From NCBI RefSeq assembly GCF_027596085.1, contig NC_072460.1:11823326-11887325 (forward strand): a DNA stretch of 64,000 nt. Reading direction: 5' to 3'. Origin of the DNA: Anoplopoma fimbria. Lineage: Eukaryota; Chordata; Actinopteri; Perciformes; Anoplopomatidae. Shown here one piece after another: positions 51,101 through 62,527 of the stretch. The notes under the pieces are model-generated. The model saw only the letters and a program-made list of their open reading frames with translations. It had not been told where the DNA came from and made no database searches. Position numbers and translations under genes: made by a program. How positions within the stretch are numbered: the first letter of the stretch is position 1; the number at the start of each line of letters is the position of its first letter.

Positions 51101-54100
51101 TGACGCTCAGTACAGCCTCACAGATGTTAGCAGATTAAAGTGTATTTTCTTTCCCACTTGAGGAATACTGGTATCTACTGGTATTTGTCAGGATTGCTGG
51201 ATAAAGGTTTCCCATAGAAGTCTGGGTAGCCCTCCACCTCTGTATAATTCTATGATATATTTGTATCGTAGTCCTGCTGGTTTCTGCACAGTCATCATAT
51301 TTAGAGTTATCAGGGATCAATTTCTACACTTCATATGAAGCTATTTTTTCAGCCAGTCATTTTTTAAGTGCAAAACTGACTTCACAGTGAATGATTCATC
51401 TCAATTAACTTGCATCCTTACTTTGATATCGTCAACGCTATGTGTCTCATCATATTGTTTTTGTGCCTGACTTAAGTGTTCTCATATCAGTGTTTCTTTG
51501 CTTACTGTCAATCATCTCACACTCACTGCCTCCGCCAGAAATAATCCCTTAAAACATGCTGCTTTCACATCCATGTCTTTTTATCGGTGATACTGTAAAG
51601 TTTGATAAAAAGAGAGCTTATAATATAATTACACATGGAATGGATAGAAAGCCTTTGCACAAAACAATACTTGATATAATAAAGACAATACTGATTACTT
51701 ATTAATTTGTTGGAAGGCATGAAATTGTATTAATTGTTTGTTTCATCTGTCTTTTCCAGGGAGTGGCGTTTGCCTCCCTCTTTTTCATCCTGGTGTCAAT
51801 CACCACCTTCTGCATGGAAACCCATGAAGCCTTCAACGAACTGCAGAACCGGACAGAGCTGGTTGTCGTGGGCAACGTAACACAGAAAGTGTATAGGTTT
51901 GAGATGGTTACCAAGCCCATCCTCACCGTGGTGGAGGGCATCTGTGTGGTCTGGTTCACATTTGAATTCCTGGTGCGAATCATCTGCTGCCCGAACAAGC
52001 TGGTCTTCATCAAGAACACGCTCAACATTATTGACTTTGTGGCCATCCTGCCATTCTACCTTGAGATGGGCCTGAAGGGTCTGTCATCCAAAGCTGCAAA
52101 CAACGTACTAGGCTTCCTTCGTGTTGTGCGGTTTGTTCGGATCCTCCGGATCTTCAAGCTGACGCGGCACTTTGTAGGCCTGCGCGTGCTCGGCCACACG
52201 CTGAGGGCCAGTGTCAATGAATTCCTCCTTCTCATCATTTTCTTGGCGCTGGGTGTTCTCATCTTCGCCACCATGATATACTACGCTGAGCGCATCGGAG
52301 CCAGTCCCAGCGACCCCACGGGCTCCAATCACACACACTTCAAGAACATCCCCATCAGTTTCTGGTGGGCGGTGGTCACCATGACGACGCTGGGCTATGG
52401 AGACATGTTCCCACAGACATGGCTGGGTATGATGGTGGGAGCCCTTTGCGCGCTGGCTGGGGTGTTGACCATTGCAATGCCGGTCCCCGTCATCGTCAAT
52501 AACTTTGGGATGTACTACTCGCTGGCTATGGCCAAACAGAAGCTGCCGAAAAAGAAGAAGAAGCACAACCCGAACCCAGACGCTCCGACTGACTCCGCCT
52601 CGTTTGTGAAGTCGGAAACAAACTCGCACAGAGACAGCACTCAGAGCGACACGTGTCCGCTGGCTGCTGAGGAGAGCGTCAGCAGGAACCGCTCAGGTCA
52701 GGTTGCATTGCAATGTTAAAGGATCCATTCAGCAGAATTAAAGATGTCTCCCTCTTTAAACCTTGTCCTAGTTACTCAGAATAATCCATAGACCTCACCG
52801 AACAGCTTTCATTGGAAATTCTTTCTTACAATGTAAATATTATTTTTTCAAATTGTTATCCTTGTTTTTTTACGATTATCCAGAGGATGTGGGTCATTGT
52901 TGCTGGTGAGAGATGTTGGAAATGTTTTTGATTATTATTTACAATTTATATTTCACAACACAAACACAATTTCATTCAACTTAATGCTTTTAAGTCAGAA
53001 ATTTGGGTAAATAAAACCAAAAACTATCTGCATGGCTTTATACCTCTAGAGGTAAGTTAAACTATATTTTCTTTGTAATTTGGATGAAGTGACCCTTTTA
53101 AGCTGATGCCTGTTGATGACTGTTTATTGAATTCATACATCAGGTTTTTAATTTAGAAGATTATTTTGTTTATGCTGTTTGTTTAATTAATGATAAATAT
53201 TTGAGAGGTCTTGAGCTAATTATAATATAGCAGCAACTGTATTTCTAATCTTTCGGAAGCTTTTCAGAGTTTGTCTGAGAGATGCAATGTGTTTATTCAT
53301 ATAGACAGTAACACACCACGATCAAATTACTCCTTATAACATCTCAGACAAATTGAATTTAATCACAGAAAAATACTGATTTTATGCAATATACCTCCTC
53401 CTTTGTCTGGGCACTCTGGGCAGTCTCGGTAAAAGCTTTGGCATTTACGTCTCTGTGTGTTTTTGTCTTCCTGTCAGACTCCAAACAGAACGGTGATGCA
53501 AATGTGGCCCTTTCAGAGGAGGAAGGCTGCAGCCTGACCCAGCCGCTGTCCCCCAGTGAAAAGTGGTCTCTGCGGTGCTCTCGGGGGCGAGACAAGACTA
53601 AGAAGGAGGCCACCTGCTTCCTCCTAACCCCTGGAGACCCCAACGTCCATACTGGTAAGTTACATACATATCAGCACACACGTATAAATATACATATTTA
53701 GTGTTTGTACAGTTGCACACTGTGCTTTTTATCAGCACTGTGGTTTAAATTCACTTTTCTGAGAAAATTCTAATTTGTTTTTATTGGTTTGTAATCGGGT
53801 GATTTGCGTTTCCTCCACTGGTGCTCTCTGGGAATTGAACAGTTTATTCAAGAACGTCCTGTTAGTTAGTTAGTTAGTAAAGTTCCTGATAGATTACAGG
53901 TTCTAAAGGGGAGCTATTCACTTTTTGAGAAATCTGCTTTTTGGGGGAGTTGTATGAGAAGGTTGATACCACTTTCACTGGCTGTCTCATGAAACTACAG
54001 CCAGGACACAGTTAACCTAGCTTAGACTTGAAGCAGGAAGAAACAGCAAGCCTGGCTCTGTCCAAAGATATAAAAAAATCTGCCTACCAGCTCCTCTAAT

Positions 54101-57030
54101 ATTCACAAATTCAAAGTTCTCTTCGCAATATTCAGAGCAATAATAAAGCAGCAAATAACCTTTTGTTATGTAAAGATACAGAGGAGTAATGTTTACATTA
54201 GCAGAGAATGAAGTCGCTCTCACTCTGTGTGTGTTGTAATCCGAGCCTCTGCTTGCTTTGGTCATGTGAGTGTGCCCGACTTGTTAGCTCAGGCCACAGC
54301 TCTGCACCGCTCTCCTACCGCGGTTACTGCCGATAATGACGTCCAAACAGACGGCAGAAGCATAGCATCCAACTTCTGATTCCCTCTCAGGTAAACGGTG
54401 TTAGCTCTCTCAGAACTTTTGCTGTAGTTAGCACTGTTAGAGCTGGTAGCACCGTTAGCTATGTGCTACCAGCTCAGCACTTCGCCATGTTGAGAGCCAT
54501 GTGGAGGCAACAAATGTGCTCTGAATTTCAAATGTAGCACCTTTAGCACATGTTATATCTTGGTTGTTTCATTATTACAAATATTGAGCTGCAAAAATGA
54601 CACATTTGTAGTTGTTACACTTTGGTGACAAACAACCTGTTGTGTCTTAATGTAAGAGAAGCCCTATATACTCAAGCATATGCTTTCAGGCTCATGTACA
54701 AGTATTTGTAATGCAAGTTGGATTTAATCAGTCATCTTGTAGACATTCAGATTGCATTCATACATCTTTGACCTCCGACTCGCAATGATTACCTATATAA
54801 CACTAATGTTCTTTAATATTGACTATTAGAGGAGTGCTCTGCAACAGGTAACGTGTACTTGAAAAAAAGGTCAAGCTCCCTCAAGTCTATCTATTGACAT
54901 TCACTCTCAGCCTGCCATCTCTCTCTGCTTGAATGGCTGCTGGATCTTACATCAGAGCCTCCCAAAGTACCCAAAGCCCCCTTGTAAGAAGAGGCTCTAT
55001 ATTTGGCTGCTACATGGATTCATTCCTGACATCCTGATCAAACATCCTACCCAGTCAACATCCTGACTCTCGTACGCAAACATAACCACACTGAAGGTGT
55101 TTTCCTGCAAAACTGCACTTTATGGAGATGCATTTTTCTACTAAAGGTCATTAGCACATCACTTTGGAGGAAAAAACAACACATAAATGGGGCACTTACG
55201 TTAGCTTGGCTCCTATGAGACAATATACTCCTTTGTTTGTTGAAAGGCTCGTCAATCGCTGAATGTGTTGAGTGTTGTAGATTGGTGTCTGTTAATGGTA
55301 TGTTGTCACATGCAGAACAAAACAGCCTCAGTTATATCAGATTTCTGATAAAAGAGGAAAAAAAAAAGAGAATGTTGCTTAGGAAGAGGAAATAATTTGT
55401 CAAAAATAAAATTCACAGCCTCACAGTCACAGTGGGAAAGACACAAACACAGAGTAACACAAAGTATCACCAGCCTGCTTTCACACTGACTTCTCTAATA
55501 ATACGCTGAAGTATAGCAGCCCATGAAATTGCCAAGCGAGCTTTCTTGTGATCACAGAGTCAAAAACGATTGGAAGCTAAGCAAAGCCAGAACACCTCCA
55601 AACTAATATTTGAGGGAGAGAGGGAGGAGGGGGTAATTCAATCATGAGCCCTGTGTCTGGTGAGTATGTGGATAATAATATCCCAGTCTATTACAGTGGA
55701 ATATCGCACATACACAACACATTTTTGTGCACATTACCTGCAAAAAGGGCTCAAGTGGACTTTCGCTGTTTCCTAACAGTGTTAAAGCTGTTGTGGCAGA
55801 GTTCAAAATCAAAAAACTCCTTGTTTCTGTCCAACATGCAAAAAGCTGCCTTTTGTGATTGCAGCCAATTTTTAGCTCAATGGATGGAGATGAATTATGA
55901 CACAGCGGCTCTGCTCTTCAGAGCTATGCCCATAAGGCATGGCGTTAGGTTAATTCCAGGGTTACAGGATATAAGGTATGGATCATATTTCACCAGAGCA
56001 GCAAGACAGGAAGCAGAGAGAAGGACAGATGGATGCAGCAGGTCTGAAGATGCTCAGATGGTTATCAGTGACAGGAAATGGTTGCCCGCCTTGCAGAAGG
56101 AACAAAATGCTGGTGAATTTGAAGTGATTAAGGCCGACATAGGGAGTCATGCAGCATTGTTGCAGCTGTAGCTGTCACAATCTATACATGCAAACACTGT
56201 CTTGTTGGGAAGTGCATTGCCTCAGCGATGTGACAACCACCAGCTCGTCTCCTCATGATGAGTGCATAACGGTGCGCAAACCGTTCAAGTGCTGCTAAAA
56301 GGAAGCAGCAGGCGGATATTCAGACAAGCAGGGAAAAGGCTCCCGAGCTCTGATGAGCCTCCATATTCCAGAGAGACTCCTCCGGATGATTGCTCCTAAT
56401 AAGTTTCCATTAACAACATGGGTGGCCTTAGCAAAAGCCTTCTGCTGGCCTTTAAAGTTCAGATCTGTAGGATTTCTCTGTCTGTGCAGTAAAGGCAAAA
56501 AAATACTCCTTAAACAGGACATTTTAAACAACAATTTTGATATTCAATTAATCATTTTAGTCATTTATCAAGCAAAAATGTACTGGTTTCTGCTTCTCAA
56601 ATTTTAGGATTTTTCATATTTGTAAATGAATTGTTTACTACTAATTTCTTTGGGTTTTGGACTGTTGGTTAGATAAAATGGGCTATTTGAAGATGTCACC
56701 TTGGGCTCAGGAAACCTGTTGTGGGTATTTTTTACTATTTGATGACATTTTATAGATTAAACACATTGATTTGGGTTTTCAAAAAATTAAGGATTGACAA
56801 ATATTTATTTATTTTAAGTGACAGGTTACCAGCATGAACAGGGGAAAACTTCTTCAGCAGAGATATTTTATTACACTTCAACAAAATCATGCTCCAGGTC
56901 CATTTTCTAGCTCTTTCATGCTCAAATCATAAGTCAGCGTGTTTCATTGTGTTTCTTAACAGAGATCTGTAAAGACATCCTCGCTGCCACTGGAAACTAC
57001 GCTCAGCCGGAGGTCACCACGCTGACCTGA
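39146..57030 (+). CDS. kcnc4: voltage-gated potassium channel Kv3.4 (Shaw type)
   Basis: Kv3.4 forms fast A-type potassium channels that shape action-potential repolarisation. Exons: 39146-39754, 51760-52696, 53478-53654, 56963-57030; 596 residues (human about 635). Residues 1-28 are the inactivation ball ([21 protein letters not shown]6 and C24 present). The T1 tetramerisation domain begins at ~37 ([14 protein letters not shown]) and has the zinc motif H107-x5-C113-x20-C134-C135. S1 begins at ~206. The S1-S2 loop has NRT and NVT glycosylation sequons. S4 is ~322-341 ([20 protein letters not shown]). The selectivity filter TLGYGD is at 413-418 and S6 has PVP at 444-446. The tail has [16 protein letters not shown], as in mammalian Kv3.4, and ends EVTTLT. 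The ball identifies Kv3.4 rather than Kv3.1 or Kv3.2. Confidence 0.97.
42885..43140. repeat. diverged teleost dispersed repeat
   Basis: Segments such as AAATTTCACGGCAATC, CTGACTTTTCCTCT, TTGACATTTGTGGTTTTG and ACATCAGCATGTTAGCAC resemble parts of a repeat very common in percomorph genomes, apparently rearranged. The match is from memory and the class is uncertain. Confidence 0.5.
44029..44185 (+). repeat. repeat copy related to 54329-54548
   Basis: It shares CCGATAATG, AGCATAGC, GTTAGCTG, GCCATGTT and a final TAGCACCTTTA, in the same order, with the segment in intron 3. Diverged dispersed repeat of unknown class. Confidence 0.45.
50838..51135 (+). repeat. teleost dispersed repeat (GTTAGCATGCTAAC type)
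   Basis: The order of TGAATTGTAGTAACTTTGG, ACACTTTGGTTT, AATGTTAGCATGCTAACA, AACATCAGTATGCTAGC and AGTACAGCCTCACAGA matches a repeat that I know is abundant in percomorph fish introns. Its transposon class is not known to me. Confidence 0.65.
52697..53477 (+). other. kcnc4 intron 2
   Basis: A 0.8-kb AT-rich intron. The frame of exon 2 stays open for 7 more codons past the donor (SGQVALQC, stop at 52717-52719), so intron retention would give a shorter C-terminus. Nothing else is recognised. Confidence 0.6.
53905..54130 (+). repeat. teleost dispersed repeat fragment
   Basis: The order of GATACCACTTTCACTGGCTG, GAAACTACAGCCAGGACACA, AGCCTGGCTCTGTCCAAAG and CTGCCTACCAGCTCCTCTAA matches a repeat I know from many percomorph genomes. 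Class is uncertain. Confidence 0.65.
54329..54548 (+). repeat. dispersed repeat with 13-bp hairpin
   Basis: It is related to 44029-44185. Exact inverted arms at 54440-54452 and 54463-54475 (GAGCTGGTAGCAC and its complement) flank a 10-base loop. It may be part of the same element as 53905-54130. Confidence 0.5.
55644..56171 (+). other. 175-codon open frame in kcnc4 intron 3, function unknown
   Basis: An uninterrupted frame starting [12 protein letters not shown] and ending AALLQL. No family, signal peptide or domain is recognised. An ORF this long is expected about once by chance in a window of this size, so it is not called a gene. It could be a conserved noncoding element or an unannotated transcript. 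Confidence 0.2.
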
Positions 57031-58600
57031 AGCTGATTGGCTACGAAAAGGAGAAAGAGCATGATCTGTCGGTGGAGTACGAGCTGTGCGGAGCTCCTTT
57101 TTTTTTCCTGGATGAACTGCAGAGTGGAATCTCTTTATTCAAGACAGATTTTTTTTATTTAATTTTTTGGTCTCTGTCATTCATCCCAAACCCTGAAGTA
57201 GAAAACAAGTTGCATAGGAGATTTACCATATGTTCACTCATTTGCATGTTACAGAGCATTTTGTATGTGTTGCATGATCTACCATTATACATTGTAGTGG
57301 CTACCATTTAATATGTTTATCATTTTAATGGACATGTCAATTATCTTATCTTCTTGTTTGGGTCCTACATAAACACACACAGGTTTCAGTCATCGCTGGA
57401 ATATTTTTGGTTATTTTCAGCACAGATTTCTGTTGTTTTTTCTTGTTGCTTTTCTTACAGGTTTGAAGTGGGCGGGGCTCAATTGGAAAAATATGATGTC
57501 CCGATGTCTGTGCACCAATCAGGATTTATAAGCGTTTGAATTGGATGACAGTTGGTGGGTTGTTTGGTCGCTGTCAATCAAATCTAATCAAATCTCACCC
57601 AAACAGTGCTGATGAAGCAAGAGTTTTGGTCGTCAACGCTTAATAAATAATATAAACTTTAGTTATTATTTTTGGTCAACTTTGACTCGTGCTTATTTAG
57701 TCATGGATAGTCAATGTTGTAGAGGAAGACTTTTCATGGGTTTTAATCTACAGTGAATCTCTTTTACCCATATGGCAACATTTTTGCTAATGAGATTTGT
57801 TTGCGTGATTTTCTTTATTCTTCACCTTTTGGAGTAGTACAGTATGTACAGAAACGTCAGTTTTAGAAATTAAAACAACATAAAACTTAACCGTTATTTG
57901 GATTAATGTCTTTAATCTATAAATGTTATTAACTGTCTTGTAAGAACACCCAAACATTGTGAATATGGGTTTGTACAGCAAAACTGTTACTGTGAACTAG
58001 GATTAGATGAGAATTTGAAATCATTGTTGGATCCTTAACAAAACAGAACCAGAGTTCTCCGTTGGTCATCCGGTCTCTGCCTTCTGTTGTGCCACTGCTC
58101 TCTAACACTGACCAAAGGGACACAGTGTGTCCACAGAGTGGTATGAACGCTGCTTAGGCAACACATTGTTTGTAAATCCTTGTACAATAAGAGTTTAACA
58201 AATGGAAAGAAATCAATGGAACAGTATTGTTTGTCTATTACATTAACTGTTTACAATTGAGGCATCACTGCTGGTTGAGTCAGGACCAAATGTAGATTCT
58301 ATTAGATTACATGGTAGATTTTTTGTACTTAAAACATACAGTGCAATGCCATCAGTTCAACTTGTGGCTCATGTTGAGTAATGGAGCTTAAATGTGTGCA
58401 GTAATGTAATTAGTTCCTTAACACTTCTGGTCGTGTCGGATCTGTAGAAACCCTGTGACATGTGTCAGCAGAAGCAGCAGGAGGGTGGTTTCTTCACTTG
58501 TGACTTATAATATATTCCTCATGGTCTACCATAGTGGCCTTATGTTTAATAAACAAAGGGAAAGTTCATTTCATCTTCATTAGACTCCAGCTCCATTTCT
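57031..58600 (+). other. kcnc4 3' untranslated region, end undefined
   Basis: Noncoding AT-rich sequence follows the stop. Candidate poly(A) signals are AATAAA at 57642-57647 and 58548-58553. A cluster at 57469-57530 (GGGCGGGGC, CCAAT, TTTATAA) looks promoter-like but may belong to a repeat. Confidence 0.4.
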
Positions 58601-59350
58601 ATGCTGACCCAGCGGTCTGTAAATATGTTTAAGCACAGTTGTATGTATGTAGCACAGTAGAATATTCTGGATCATTCCTTTAACTCTTTTCTCCTCTGTA
58701 TATGACATGTTAATGAACCATGAAATAAGAAAACATTATTATTTTGATAATTAACCTTTTTTCGCCTCATTTCCTGTTTTCCCAGTTGTAAACTCGATTG
58801 TGATGGAGAAGCACATTCCGTTTCATATCTCCCCATTATGGATTGTAAAGGTGTGATGAACTTTAACCCAGTCCAAATGTCAGATGTGTGTGAGCGTGCG
58901 TGTGTTTGTGTGTGTGTGCGTGTTATGTTGTATCATGTAGGCATGTGTTTCGATGCAGAAATAGAAATAAAATCCCTCACAAGCATTGGTGTTGAAGATA
59001 AGATCTTGTCGTTTCTGTACATTTGTATTTTCATTCACAGCTTGCCTTATGGAATCTGCCTTTTTTTCCATTAACTGCACTATGTGTGGGGCTGAATATC
59101 TCTCTGCTGCTGCTGTGTCACCTACTGTACGGCTATTTATAGTGGTGGCACGGGTGTAGTCTGGTGGCTCGCTCAAAGTGGTGTAACAGCAGTCACAGCC
59201 TCCTGCTCTCCTGTGCCTACATGATTATGTACCACAGGTGTAGATGGCATACAGAACACATCACCATGGAGATTTGGGATGACAGGCAACACTAATTACT
59301 GCTCGGCTGCCTCCTTCTCCCCCTCCTTCTGTCTTTCACACGCAAAGAAA

Positions 59351-59412
59351 CACCACACACACACACTCACTCTCTCTCTCTCTCTCTCTCTCATGCACAC
59401 ACACACACACAT
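59351..59412 (+). repeat. compound (AC)n(CT)n(AC)n microsatellite
   Basis: Three adjoining dinucleotide tracts with short interruptions (CACTC and ATG). Seen directly. Confidence 0.9.
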
Positions 59413-60223
59413 ACTGGGCTCAGCGTGATCATCACCCATGAGGAACGTTTTGATGTTCAGGGCTGTATTGTGCAGTGCTCTGTGGCGATGAAGGGAGGGG
59501 GGGCCAAGGTATCACGGGTGAGTCTGAGCCATCAAGGCTGCATGAATATGAAAGCAGACACCATGTGTTCGTACAAAAGCAGACACAGCCTTTTAACGAA
59601 GCTAAATGTGGACTGAGATACCAATTGGTCAGATAAAAGCAGGTAGAGATGACAAGAAGATGCTCTTACTCTGACGACTCTGTTGATTACTGGGCATTTT
59701 CCTGATAAATAAAGTAATTAAAAGTAATTTGTCAATGCTGTGGAAACCCCAAAAAATAACATTCCACTCAATTGCTTTGGGCTACAGAAAGATATGGATA
59801 TTTTAAAAGGCAGACAAATAAAAACCAGAAATCGCAGCATGGCTTGATAACACCTAAGGTAAGTGTGAGAAAACATGTTTTTTTTGTACTGACCCTTAAT
59901 TCCCCTGAAAATTTGAGTGACTTTTCCTTTGCAGAATGAATAAAATCTGATTTAATTCAGTGTTTGCATCAAGTCTACATCAGCGTCACACAGTTTCCTG
60001 CTGCCGTCAGATCAATAATTAAAAAACTTCCCTGTTTTCAGAACACTTGTTGGATGTGTTTCTGCTTCAGGTTTATATTTCTAATTTCAAATAAAGCAGA
60101 AACGTGTAAGAAAGATGTGAAGTTTTCCGCACAGATGACTTTGGGTGATGATTGAAGTATTTCGTCAAACTGTACTTGCCATTTGAATATCATGATCATA
60201 CATCACAGGTATCATCACAATCA

Positions 60224-62090
60224 CCCGGTATTTCAAAACTTGTAATCCAGATCAGAATGATCCGGATAACCAAATCCCCCTGTCCTCAGCCACGGATCAA
60301 CCTGATCTATCCCGGTATTTCAAAACTTTGCTGGATTGGATCAGAGTGATCCTGATACCGGCAGATTGGGATGTCCAAATCCGTCCCGCCCCCTGGATCA
60401 CAGACAGGAAACAGGAAATGGAGCCAACATTTTACAGAAAAAGGAGAAGCTAGCTCAACTATTGTCTCTGAATTAAAGTATAATCTTAGCCAGTGTTGAT
60501 GCGTCCTCAGACTAGATGAAAGGCAATCATTATATTGAGTTAACCAATTATGTAAATCAGCACAAAGTTGAAAGAAGAGCTCGGCGATCTCTAATTAAGC
60601 AGAGTTCGCGCTAATGCGAGCTAACGCTGCTCCATTGACTCCTGTGTTAAGGAGCTAACAAGCTAGTAAATAGGCTAGCGTCTGTATGTCGCGGTCCACA
60701 GTCCATTTGAATGCATTCACTCGCAAGGCATTGTGTGTAGATTTTAAAATGTGTTGTACATATCTTTTTAGGAAACAGTTGTTAACAAAGGGGACAGCCC
60801 TAAAACCTTAATATTAGATTTTCTTTACAGATGTCTGTGGGAAGAGACTTGCACAGACTTGCTCGTTGTATCACTACAATGACAATAAAAACCTCTTTAT
60901 CTTTATCTTTTTCTTTATTTCCCTGTATGCCAGCATGGCAAGTTTGATTACACTGGGTTATTTTCTGTGGGGCTGAACCTGATGAATATTGTCATTATCA
61001 ATTAATCTACTTGACCGTGAAGTTTATAAAATATCATAAAATAGTGAAAAATGCCTCTTACATTATCCCAGAGTCTAATGCCACCTTCAAATGTCTATTT
61101 TTTATCCAATCAACAGTCCAAAACCCGAAGATTTATAACGATATAAAAATCCTCCCAATGGGAAAGTTGAAACCAGAGACGTTTTCTCCACTTTTGCATA
61201 ATGACTGAAATGATTAATAGATCTAAATCTGATTCATTTTCTCTCGATTGACAAATCGATTAGGTCAACTAACAGTTTCAGCTCTACATCTTTGCACAGA
61301 CTTGCTCCAAATGGCATTACTTTTTGAGCTTTGGCTATGAAAATTAAGTGTGTGTGCTGAATGCATGTGAATAAAAACATTTGACAGAGTTTCAGTGGAG
61401 GCCTTTATCAGTGGGTAACTTAACAAAAAACAAATCAAACTAACACTTCTTAAACAAGAAGAAGTGAAGTTAAGAATTCAGTTGCTGGAAAAGCAGTTAA
61501 AAGACTGAAATGTATACTGCATAGTTTAACACTGTTTGTTTAATAAATCACATTGTTTTTCCTTCATAATTCCTTGTTAATTGGAGTTTGTAATGTCACT
61601 TACACGCAGTAGTGTAATGTTTATTCTGTGTTGCACTTCTGACGCCGATTTGTTAAAGCATTGCAGTGAACAGCGTGCATGTTTGCAGAAAAAAAAAAGG
61701 AACGTTTGCAGAAAAAAAAGGAACATTGAAAAGGAAATAAACATTGATCAAACAGCAGTGAAGCTTAGTTGTATTAAACAAAGAACTTTGGGAGCAGTTA
61801 CACTTCAACTGTTCAAATCTTAACATGTAATCTCCCTCAAATCCACCTCTGAGGTGGGATCAGGGTGATCCTGATTTTTAGGATCAAACTGATCCAGATT
61901 TCCCACTTTAAGTTTTGAAATACTCAACAGCAGCTTTTAATCCGGATCAAAGGCAGGATTGGATTGCCAAATCTGAATCTGAATCTTGAGGATCAGATTT
62001 GCTTTGAAATACCCGTTTTTAGGATCTGATCAGGATTTAATCCAATCCAGGTGGATTAATCCTGTCGGATCATTTTGAAATACCGGCCCC
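60224..62090. mobile_element. candidate DNA transposon with inverted ends
   Basis: CCGGTATTTCAAAA (60225-60238) is repeated exactly in inverted form at 62073-62086. A second left copy starts at 60312, and partial right copies occur near 61914 and 62003. Both ends are packed with GGATC/GATCC words, giving long imperfect subterminal repeats. No transposase frame is visible, so it would be non-autonomous or decayed. No clear target-site duplication was found; family not assigned. Confidence 0.6.
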
Positions 62091-62480
62091 TGGTTTTAAC
62101 AGCTGAGGTCACCTCACCACTTAAACAGACACACTGTCAATAACATACAACAACAATGGTCAGAGGGAAAGATCACCTACAGTCCTCTTTAAACTTGTAT
62201 GTCTCTGTGCTCAGAGGTGATAATTGCCCAGCTGGATCTTTTGATTTGGTTGAATGCCCAATTTTGATGACTATCAACACAAAGCAGCCATCATTCTAGT
62301 ACCTGATAGTTTTCCCCGCTTGAATAACTCCATTAGTGAAGCAGCATTTCCTGCTCAGGAGAGATGATTGACAAATTTGCGAGGCTGTGATTCGTGAGAA
62401 AAGGTGAGCTTGTGCAGAAAAGAAAGAGTCGGTGGCAGAAGCCGAGAGAGAAGGAGAGTATCCGTCATCTGTGATTACTC

Positions 62481-62527
62481 TTTGGATAAAAGCGTCTGCT
62501 AAATGACTGTAATGTAATGTAATGTAC
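62481..62527 (+). mobile_element. 5'-truncated SINE tail
   Basis: TTTGGATAAAAGCGTCTGCT, then AAATGACTGTAATGTAATG, matches the tail of the complete SINE at 23768-24046. The head with polymerase III boxes is absent, as expected of 5' truncation. Confidence 0.75.

Larger units (their letters stand above)
39755..51759 (+). other. kcnc4 intron 1 (12 kb)
   Basis: The intron separates the ball/T1 exon from the membrane-domain exon. It is AT-rich with a few GC-richer blocks (about 45770-45960 and 49395-49580) and dispersed repeats (42885-43140, 44029-44185, 50838-51135). No coding exon or RNA gene is recognised; open frames inside match no family known to me. Confidence 0.65.
53655..56962 (+). other. 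kcnc4 intron 3 (3.3 kb)
   Basis: It contains two adjacent repeat-like segments (53905-54130 and 54329-54548), a 175-codon open frame (55644-56171) and a less AT-rich block at 56220-56460. The last coding exon follows at 56963. Confidence 0.6.

Noticed and set aside
61680..61730. Tandem GTTTGCAGAAAAAAAGGAAC words
   Set aside because: A small A-rich slippage duplication inside the candidate transposon; no separate meaning seen.
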